Shown: in pieces, positions 56,401-64,000 of the stretch
How positions within the stretch are numbered: position 1 is the stretch's first letter
Layout of the letters: every line of letters begins with the position of its first letter
Assembly (NCBI GenBank): GCA_013396655.1
Contig: WBMV01000262.1
Coordinates: forward strand, 12,689 to 76,688
DNA from: Campylorhamphus procurvoides
Taxonomy: Eukaryota > Chordata > Aves > Passeriformes > Dendrocolaptidae
Reading direction: 5' to 3'
DNA length: 64,000 bases
Translations under genes and position numbers: made by a program
The notes under the pieces: generated by a model
What the model was told of the DNA's origin: nothing
The model's database searches: none
The model's input: only the letters and a program-made list of their open reading frames with translations

Positions 56401-59400
56401 AAGTCTGTTGCATCTTGCTGGTAGTTTCCAATGCTCCCATTAAGTTCTGCCAGCTGATTCATGAGCCTTTCCTCCAAGTCATCCTTCTCAGCCTCCAGCG
56501 CATCCTTCAGCTCTGTCATCCTGATGAGGTCATCTGTGGCTTTTTGGACTGTTTGCTCCATCTTTGCTACTGCAGCCTGCAGAGCATTCACCTCATGGAC
56601 TTTCTCTTCCATCTGGTGCTCTAAAGCCCTTTTCTCACCTGCCAAAGTCTCCACACAGCCCCGGATGTCAGCCAGCTGCTGCTCTGAAGCCCTTCTATTC
56701 TCCTCCAGCTCTGCGACTTGCTTGGTGAGCTCAGCAATTCGCTGTCTGTAGGTGCCAGGATCCTCAGAAGGGCTGCCACCTTCACATACCTCTTGTTCCA
56801 GCTCTGCAGGAGGAAACTCTCCTTTAAAAGTTATGTCCACTTGATTTTCAGACCTTTCCATTGGTGGTGGTGTGGCAACTTCTTCATTTGTTTCTTCCCC
56901 TGTTGTCTTCTGAGCAACGTACCTGTCTACAAGTTCTCTGCTTTCCTTCAGTTTAGATTCTGTTGACTGCAAAAGACACTTTAAGTCTGTGATCTCTTGA
57001 TTTAGAGACTCCTTCTCAGCCATTACTGTCTCAAGCTGTGTAGAAAGAGACTGGTATTCCCTCCTACAGCACTCCAGATCTTCTTTCAGGCCAGTGTTTG
57101 TACAGACCTCTCTAGTCTGGGGTAGCTCTCCATCTGTAAAATGCATCTCTGCTCGAAGTTTCTCATTCTCCTCCTCTAGCTCCAGGATTTTTTGTTGCTT
57201 TGATTTTGCAAATTTCCTCATTTTCTCCTTCATTCCATCAATTTCCTGTACAGTTTCCTGTAGCTGCTTATCTGTTTCCTCTTTTTTTGCTTCAGTACTT
57301 TTCAGCTTAATGAAGATTTCCTGCTTTTCCTGCCTAACAGTTTCCAACACACGCTGAATCCGCTCAGTCTCATTGCTCACATTCTCATAGGACTGCAGCA
57401 GAGTTTCATACTCTCCCTGAAGCTCCTTGTATTTCTCCTGCCAGGCAGAACTTTCAGTGGCTTGAGAACATTTCAACGATTCCATCTCCTTCTCCAGCTC
57501 CTCCTTCTCTAGAACAACTCTATCCAGAGTAAGGGTTAGGTTTTTACAGCATCCATCCAGAGTCTGATTTTCAGTAAGTACTTTATCAACTTCTGCAGTA
57601 AGTTTTGTTCTCTCTTCAGTGAGGCATGCTAACTTTTCTGTTAGAGTATCTCTTTCTTTAACATGGGCACATATTTGGCTTTCCATATTTGTCACTTTAA
57701 CAGAAAGATTGTCAATAGTAGTGTTAGCACTGGCCAGCTGCTCTTTTAGAGATTTGCTCTCTTTCAGTGCCTCTTTTCTAGAGATAAGTGCAGCTTGCAG
57801 CTTTCTCTGCATTTGATTCTTCTGTTTAGCTGCTTCTTCACTGTCCTCTTGCTTCTCCTGAATTCCCAGCACCTCTGTTTGCAGTCTCTTGCTTTGCTCC
57901 TCCTGCACCTGAGCCTGAGCTTCCAACTGACTACACAGCCTTTTGACTGAGTCCTCTTTTTCCAGCAGCTGTGCCTGTACATTATGGAGAGTTTCACTTT
58001 TCTCTTTTAACTGCAAGTTAAGAAATTCCACTTCTTCATCCTTTTGGTGCACAAGGGTTTTCAAGTCTTCCAGACTGGCCTCTTTGGAAATGTTTGCTTG
58101 ACTCTCTTCCAATTCCATCTGAAGACTTGCTGCCTTAGCCTCAGCTTGGTCAGAGCTTATCTTCAGCCCTTCTATCTCCAGAAACAACTGTGCTATTTGC
58201 TGTTGCAAATCAAAGACTAACTCTGATTTGCAAGCAAGTTCATTTTGCATATGGCTGATGTTACATTCTAGTTCCTCCTTCTCTCTCTGCACTTTTTCAA
58301 GGTGCTTTTTAAACTCTTCCTCAGAAACATCTGTGACTTGTACAAGCTCATTATTTGTTGTATTTTCTGCTTCCATGCATGAAGAATCCAATCCACCCTG
58401 ATTCCCAAGAACATCCTCTGCTAATCCTTTCTGTTCTTGGAGCTGTCTAAGCTGAGCTTGGATGCTCTCCTTCTCTCTGCTTTGCTGATCAAATTGTTCC
58501 TGTAGGATGTTGTACTCATCTTTCTGCTGTTTCAGCTGTTCTCTGTGATGCCTGTCTTTTTCTTGAGCCTTTTTTATGGTGTCTTTGCGAGATGCCAGGG
58601 CTTCCTGAAGCTTTTTTTGAAGTTGTTCTTTTTCTTGTTCAAGAACTGAAATCCTTTCTTTTAGGGAAGACTTTTGGCTTTCTTCCAGATTTGCAGCTGT
58701 TGAGCTATGTTTTTCAGTTTCTTCATAATCTCCTGGGCTTTCATTGGTTTCAGTGACTTTGTCAGCCACTGCCTTGCCTTGCAAGCTTTGCCTCATTTCC
58801 TCAATCACTGCCTGCAGTTGGGCTTCGGTGGTTTCTTTATCCCGCAGGTTCTTCTGGATGCTCTGCAGCTCTGACTCCTTCTCAGAAAGCAGTTGAATGA
58901 GATACTCCTCACTGGGCTGGTTTGCAAGACTCACTTCTCTGCTGATCATGCTTCTCACATTTTCTTCCCTTGTAGCTGCCTGAGCACCTGAGGTTTCTGC
59001 TTCTTGTTTTCTGCTCAGTTGTACCAATTCATTCTCCAGCTCGCTGACCTTCTTCAGCAGCTCTTTCCTGTTCACAAGTGCTGCTTGCAGCTTCCGCTTC
59101 ACTTGCTCATTTTCTCTTCTCAGAAGTTCCACTTGATTTACTAATTCTTCACTTTCTTTCCTCACTGCTTCTGTCTCATTCTGCTGCTCAGGTGCCCCAC
59201 ATTTCAGACATGGATCTTTCGCTCCTGTCTTTTGGTCTTTTTCTTCCTGGGCTTTTAATAACAGACTTGTCTGCTCCTTAAGACTCTTCAGCTCATTTCC
59301 TAGAGAAAATTTCTCTTCATTCAGCAGGACCATTTTCTCAGACATGCTAACACTGAACTCTGTCATCTGCTGGTCCTTCTCCAGCAGGGCTTGTTGCAGA

Positions 59401-62400
59401 CTCTCTATAGACCTGGTGTGCTCAGCCACGAGCTGTTCTAGGCTTGCTGCTTCGTGCCCCTTTGAGGCCAACTCATGGGAAAGCTCTTCCATCTCTGCTC
59501 TATTCTTCCTCAAAAGTTGCTCCAGATCAAATACTTCACATTCTTTCATCTTGATCTGGCTTCTCAGACCCTTTAGTTGTGTGTCCTGGTCAGAAAGCTG
59601 AAGTTGTGCTTCATCCAAGTCTTTCTGCAAAGCTTCAATTTTTATATCCTTGGATTTAAATTCGTTTTTAAGGCTCTGGATTTGTTCTCTTAGAAGATTG
59701 CTTTGACTGTCTGACAGTCTCTGCTTTTCTGAAAGAGATAGATCTTCCTCAAGTTGCTTCACTTGCTCTTTCAGTTCTGTTATGGTAGAAAGTTCCTTCA
59801 CCTGACAGAGGAGCTGATTTCGTTCTTCAGACAAAACACAAAATGCACTGTTAGAATCCTCCTGTTTTTTTCTGTATTCCTCAGCCAACTGGTTCAGCCT
59901 ATTTATTTCAGCACTTTTTTCTCCTAGATCTTTCTTAAAGGATTCTTCTGATTTCTGCAGAATTATTTGCAGTTCTGTAATTTGGTTTTGTAACTTTATC
60001 ATTTCCTGAGACTGAGAGGTCCCAGGCTCTGGATGTGCTGTAGAGACTCCTTGCACTGTCTCCACCTCAGCCCTGCAGGAGACAGGGCTCCCTTGGGGCT
60101 CCTCCTGGAGGCTGACTCTGTTTTCCTGACTCAGGCCAACCTGCTGCATTTCTCTTTCTCTCTGTAATGAGCTACTGCCCAACTCATTCTGTGTGTCTGA
60201 AGCCTTCTGCTCCTCCCTCTCCAGACACATTATCTGGGAATTCTCTTCCAGCTGGTTACCTTCTGTTTGGCTGCCTGTAGAAGTTTGGCTGCTGGAGCCT
60301 TTGAGCTGTTTTTTCAGAAAATTTACTTCTTCTTGGGCTTCTTTCAGTTCCAGCAGCAAAACTGACAGCTCCTTCTGTTTCTCTGCAGCAATATACTCTA
60401 GAATTCCAGGTGAACAACTTTCCTCAGTAAGCTGCTTACTTCCATTGGGAAAGCTACCTGTTCTTGCCTGAAAGAAAATAGTAGGTATCAATTTCCTTTT
60501 GAATCTCATGAAAGGGTCACTTTTGGAAGTATCTGCTTTCCACACTTTGTAGCTCAAGGATGCCCTCCCTTGAGTTGGCTTCTGCAATAAATAGAAGCCT
60601 CACTAATAACAGGGGAACTCTGCTGTGGCACTGGGGGGTGGACTAGATGATGTCCAGGGGTCCCTTCCAATCCCAACTATTCTCTGATCCTCTGACTCCC
60701 CAGGTCACTTATTCTCATTTCAGTTTCTGAAGTTGCAGCATGAAAGATTCTGGCTTTAGGATCAGACTGTAAGGGCAACTTTCTATCACATTTTTTCCCT
60801 TTTCCTCTTGATTACAAGACAGTACAACTCTGAAGTGTTTTCAGTTCTCCTGTGATTCTCACCAGCCCTCCAGTGTACTTTTCCAGACACACTTTCCTGG
60901 CTTTAAATAAGGAGGGTGTGTCCCCTATTCTATCTGTTTGTTTAACACAGCAAATAAACAGGATAGAAGCCCATATTCAATCTGTGTCCACGTCCAAAGT
61001 GAAAGCACTAGACAAAGCACCTGGAACAAAGTGCTTGGCTTTTTCCAAAAAAACTATCTTAAGGTTTTCTCCCATCCCAAAAACAGATTACAAAAGAAAA
61101 GCAGTCACAAATCCTTCTCAGAAAGTGTGGATCAGCAGCCTCCCAGTAAGTCAACATGCCATGTGTAAAGGCTGTTCAGCAGTTTGGAGGGGAACCACTA
61201 GAGGAGAGCTGCACTTAAAAGTCTGCTGCAGTGATGCAACCACCCCTTTAGGTTACAGAATGTTAAAAAAATCAACTCTCCAGGGCTTTTAAACTAAATT
61301 AAAGTTTTCATGTGCCTTTCAGTGTTTGCCTCACTGCTCCAGCAGATAAAGAACCAGGAGTTTTCCCAAGAAAGTGACACCAGGCTCCAGTACACAGACA
61401 AACCAACCACTCCCCAACAGTCTCTTTCTCCTCCACTTCTCTGCCAAATAGAACAGAACTTGACAGGCTGGAAAGGGAGAGGAGATTTTCCTTGTTCCAC
61501 AGACACAGGCTCTTTTTGCCCAAAGATGTTAATAAAGCCCAAGAATTTGGTTTGCTGCTGACAGCCATACAAGAACTAAGACTTCATCTACTAATTTCTT
61601 CATGCTGAAAAGTCCATTTCTAAGTGATCATACATATAAAATGCAGAGTAATATTTCAAGCCATCTCCCAACACTCATCTTTCACCACAGCAAACAACTG
61701 GCACTGTTAGTGCCATTTGTGTTGGAAAAGGTCTGAACTAGAGAACAAAGCAATGATGAGTCAGAACTAAGTAAGGGATCTCTAAAAAAACCCTACTCCT
61801 TCCCACCCCCAAAAAATGCAAGTAAAAAAACCACAGCCCAACAATGGAAAGGCTGAAAACAAAATGAAGTGGTCAGAACTAACATTTGCTGTAACTCCAG
61901 GGCACTAACAGCCACATGATCTCCAGCCCCCAGTTGTGGAGCACTTTGCTGTTGCAAGCAGAGCTGGCTGCACAGAGCCCAGGCCTTGCTGGAAGCTAAA
62001 ATCCCATCCCACAGCAAATCCTCAGCACAAGGACAGAGGCTGCCATCTCCCTCCCCTGGCTGAGTGGGAAGGTCCCTAATGCTGTGCTTTTCTCCACACC
62101 AGCCTGACTGCAGCTGTCCAGGGTGGGAGAGGACAAGAACTGTGTCCCCAGGGTCCTGCTCCAGGAGCACACACCTTCCCCCAGTCAGCCTGCCAGAGGC
62201 CCAGTGGGGCAGTGGGAATGGACAGCACTGGTTTAAAAGGCATCTATAATGACAGCAAAGCCTTTGGAACTGTGTTTCCAGAGAACTGCCTCAGCTCAGC
62301 CCATGGTTTTCCTAAACAGCTAACTCACAAGAGGGAGAAAATAGCACAAATATGGATTGGGTGGATAAAACCCACAAGAATTCCACACAGCCAGCAAAGG

Positions 62401-62629
62401 GAAACAGTCTGATACAAACACAGTGTAAGCAGTATTTAGAACCTATTTTTGTCTTGCATTATTAATCCAGTTAATAATAACCTTACAAAGAGGATTGATG
62501 AAAAAGACCATGACAGCTTAGCTGTTTTTAAGCCAGTCCTTGACCTGTTTTAGTTTTAGCTTATTTCAGATGCTTAACCATTACCTGTTCTGCATCTTCT
62601 GTGACAGTCACAGTTTCCTGCTGAGGCTC
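44307..62629 (-). CDS. GOLGB1: GOLGB1 (giantin), giant Golgi coiled-coil tether, 5' partial
   Basis: Golgi membrane golgin that tethers COPI vesicles. Coding exons seen, minus strand: 62629-62585, 60467-55477, 54712-52762, 51388-51210, 50108-49943, 48852-48721, 47617-47459, 47317-47220, 46580-46446, 44925-44820 and 44441-44307; total 8097 bases, 2698 residues plus stop, all phases compatible. The protein is almost wholly heptad coiled coil rich in Glu, Lys, Leu and Gln. Near-verbatim giantin blocks include KQKELSVLLLELKEAQEE, RMRKFAKSKQQKILELEEE-type, DDLEERLMNQLAELNGSIGN, SMSSLQDDRDRV, DAGIMRNETETAEERVAEL, KELRIQQLNS and APGAPQEKN. It ends in a single hydrophobic anchor. The N-terminal exons lie beyond the right edge. 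Neighbouring HCLS1 on the same strand matches the mammalian order. Confidence 0.96.
46090..46305 (+). mobile_element. CR1 LINE 3' end in GOLGB1 intron
   Basis: Plus-strand CR1 words GATGCCCAGGGAGGTTGTG, GACTGCCATCTGGACATGG and GACCCCTTCCAACCTC. Truncated copy, antisense to GOLGB1. Confidence 0.8.
48190..48304. repeat. Polypyrimidine-rich tract
   Basis: CTTCCTCC/CCTTCCCTCC-rich low-complexity stretch in a GOLGB1 intron. No coding signal. Confidence 0.7.
52375..52650 (+). mobile_element. CR1 LINE 3' end in GOLGB1 intron
   Basis: Plus-strand copy running through GAGGTATTCAAAATCCAACTGG to CCCTTCAACCTCAACTATTC and a TCTGTGATTTCTGTG end. It ends about 110 bases from the donor of the 1951-bp exon. 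Antisense to the gene. Confidence 0.85.
52762..54712 (-). CDS. GOLGB1: GOLGB1 second large exon (1951 bp)
   Basis: 650 codons plus one leading base. Coiled coil with four of the five SxxSLQxxRD motifs (about 54046-54102, 53230-53282, 52897-52948 and 52763-52810). Starts at LESSKKDLESD and ends SLQNDRDRV, joining V-RELKNLQQQY in the next exon. Confidence 0.95.
55477..60467 (-). CDS. GOLGB1: GOLGB1 giant exon (4991 bp)
   Basis: One exon of 1663 codons plus 2 bases, from acceptor TTTCAG|GCAAGAACAGG to donor TCCAG|GTACAG. It is an uninterrupted coiled coil. It carries three copies of a K-L-Q-x-A-L-x-(N/S)-R-K motif (around 59046-59100, 58560-58625 and 57740-57815) and ends shortly after SMSSLQDDRDRVIDESK. 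Very large central exons are typical of giantin. No stop or frameshift. Confidence 0.95.
60605..60700 (+). mobile_element. Short CR1 LINE 3' fragment
   Basis: GTGGACTAGATGATGTCCAGG and TCCCTTCCAATCCCAACTATTC are the CR1 3' terminus on the plus strand, in the GOLGB1 intron 60468-62584. Confidence 0.8.
62585..62629 (-). CDS. GOLGB1: GOLGB1 small exon (45 bp), first seen in the window
   Basis: 15 codons (EPQQETVTVTEDAEQ) between TTCTCCAG and GTAATGG. Phase 0 on both sides, so it could be skipped without a frameshift. It is poorly conserved in sequence and supported by splice sites and position, so slightly less certain than the rest. Confidence 0.65.
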
Positions 62630-63619
62630 CTGGAGAAAAAGTTGCAAATGTGGTATTTCTGAAACATTCAAACACAAAAAATTTCTTTAAAAATTAAGAC
62701 TGTGCTTTAGTCAGTAACATGATATTCTTCCAGTAGCTTTAGAGAAAAGACACGTGGCTGTTCATAACACTTATGTAGTGGATCTACAAACTGTCATTGG
62801 ATAATGTGCTTTGTTCTCTTTTAGAGGCAAACCATCAAAACAACACGCTGCTTTAAGAGACTTTTAGAAAATAACAATTCTTCACATCCAGACAAAATAG
62901 AAGAAGATAAACCCAATGTTCTCTTATGCAGCAGGAAGAGAGACCTTCGGTCATTCAAAGAAAAGTTCAAGGAGTCCATGTGTATGTAAAAAGAGTGACA
63001 GATGTTCTTGTATAATGCACTGCTAGGTCTGCTTGAAAATGATCAGAAATTGCAAAGCACAAGGTAACTATAATTCCTTATTATAATATAAATATAAATA
63101 TAAATATAAATATAAATCCTTATTTCATTCTATTCAAGTTAGGAATGGAGTACTGTGGGCAGTTTTAGGCAGTTCACTCTAAATAAGACTAAAAAATTAG
63201 AAAGTCATCACAAGATGAAGAGGACTAACAAAGTATTGAGAACCTACAAAGCAGGCTTGAAAGATGATGATTTTTTACATTTCATTTAATATTTTGGTGG
63301 GAGTTTTTAAAGAAATTACATCTCCCCGTGTATAAAATCTGAAAAAAAAATATCATTAACAAAGTGCTCAACACACCCACTGGGTTACAATAAAAAAAAG
63401 CTTGTTTTGAAGTAAATATGCAGCTAAACATCCACTGGGAAAGATTTTTTAAGTAATACAACAGTGGAGTTCTGAGACACTGCATCTTTCAGGTGGAATT
63501 CCTTTCAGCAGAGGAAGGAGCTGCTTTTGAAGAAAGCTGATGAAAATTTTCCAGGTGCATTTTGGATGTACTCAATCATAACTCAGGGCACAGCATCACA
63601 TGAAAAGCTGGATTTCTGT
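62630..63619. other. GOLGB1 intron, no further exon recognised
   Basis: AT-rich sequence with only short open frames. An (AAATAT)n-type microsatellite lies at about 63080-63118. Confidence 0.5.
63080..63118. repeat. (ATAAAT)n microsatellite
   Basis: About six perfect units of a 6-base AAATAT repeat. Confidence 0.9.
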
Positions 63620-64000
63620 GCCAATGTGTGCTCAATGCCCACGTGCAAACCAGTGTTAAGTCAGGTCCCACAGAGGTCCATACTGGAACCAGTATATTCA
63701 GTGTCTCAGTTGGTGACACAAAGGGGAGGGAGGGAGGGAGGGCACCCCTGGCACACCAGGGTGGCACTGCCCTGAGCAGGGCAGCTCACTCACTGTAGGG
63801 ATGGGGTGACATCCCCAGGGACCTGGGCCAGCCTGAGCAGTGGGGCCACCTGCCCTTACACAGGGCAAGGCTCAACAGGGCCAAGTGCAAGGCCCTGCAC
63901 CTGGGCTGGGGAAATGCCCAGTCCCAGCCCAGACTGCAAGGGGAACGGATTGAGGGCAGGCTGCAGAGAAGGACTAGGGGATACTGGTGAACTAACAACT
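63620..64000 (+). mobile_element. CR1 LINE, reverse-transcriptase 3' part, continuing past the edge
   Basis: GGCCAAGTGCAAGGCCCTGC, ACCTGGGCTGGGGAAATGCC and GCAGAGAAGGACTAGGGGAT are standard CR1 ORF2 C-terminal sequence on the plus strand. A GGGAGG run lies at 63724-63741. The element continues beyond the right edge. Confidence 0.85.

Overview
This window is vertebrate nuclear DNA, almost certainly from a bird. It has spliced genes with short introns and several CR1 LINE fragments. It also has a solo LTR whose sequence resembles an avian ERVL-type LTR, a decayed endogenous retrovirus, GC-rich minisatellites and assembly gaps (single Ns at 7474, 12892 and 13742; N runs at 13244-13472, 25879-26073 and 37075-37695). 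I found no bacterial-type operon, CRISPR array or tRNA/rRNA gene.

Layout. 1-6715 is repeat-rich: a degenerate minisatellite, CR1 pieces and a broken minus-strand retroviral pol relic. Next comes ACR (acrosin, +, 6850-8917), tail-to-tail with RABL2 (-, 9393-13032 plus a displaced exon at 13541-13741). RABL2 is head-to-head with NME6 (+, 13144-14903) across a 111-bp CpG-rich intergenic promoter holding an NRF1-type palindrome. 14904-23375 has no gene I can recognise. A single intact olfactory receptor gene lies at 23376-24314 (+). After a gap-containing minisatellite come two minus-strand genes. HCLS1 (27120-38816, 14 coding exons) is the haematopoietic cortactin homologue. GOLGB1 (giantin, 44307-62629, 11 coding exons seen) has its 5' end beyond the right edge.

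Every splice junction of HCLS1, GOLGB1 and NME6 was checked by eye and keeps phase: 1536, 8097 and 546 coding bases respectively, all multiples of three. From general knowledge of human gene order, ACR/RABL2 and HCLS1/GOLGB1 are neighbour pairs in mammals too, so much of this is conserved synteny.

The most notable observations are these. (1) A probable scaffold misordering around RABL2/NME6, which can be resolved from exon order. (2) An ACR copy lacking the exon that should carry the catalytic Asp, with a single N exactly there. (3) An HCLS1 with 4.5 cortactin repeats instead of the 3.5 I recall for mammals; the extra repeat resembles one in cortactin itself. (4) A GC-AG intron in HCLS1. (5) An intact solo LTR with a 5-bp target duplication. 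(6) A minisatellite whose unit is a near-perfect 5' splice site. I did not find evidence of a previously undescribed multi-gene system.
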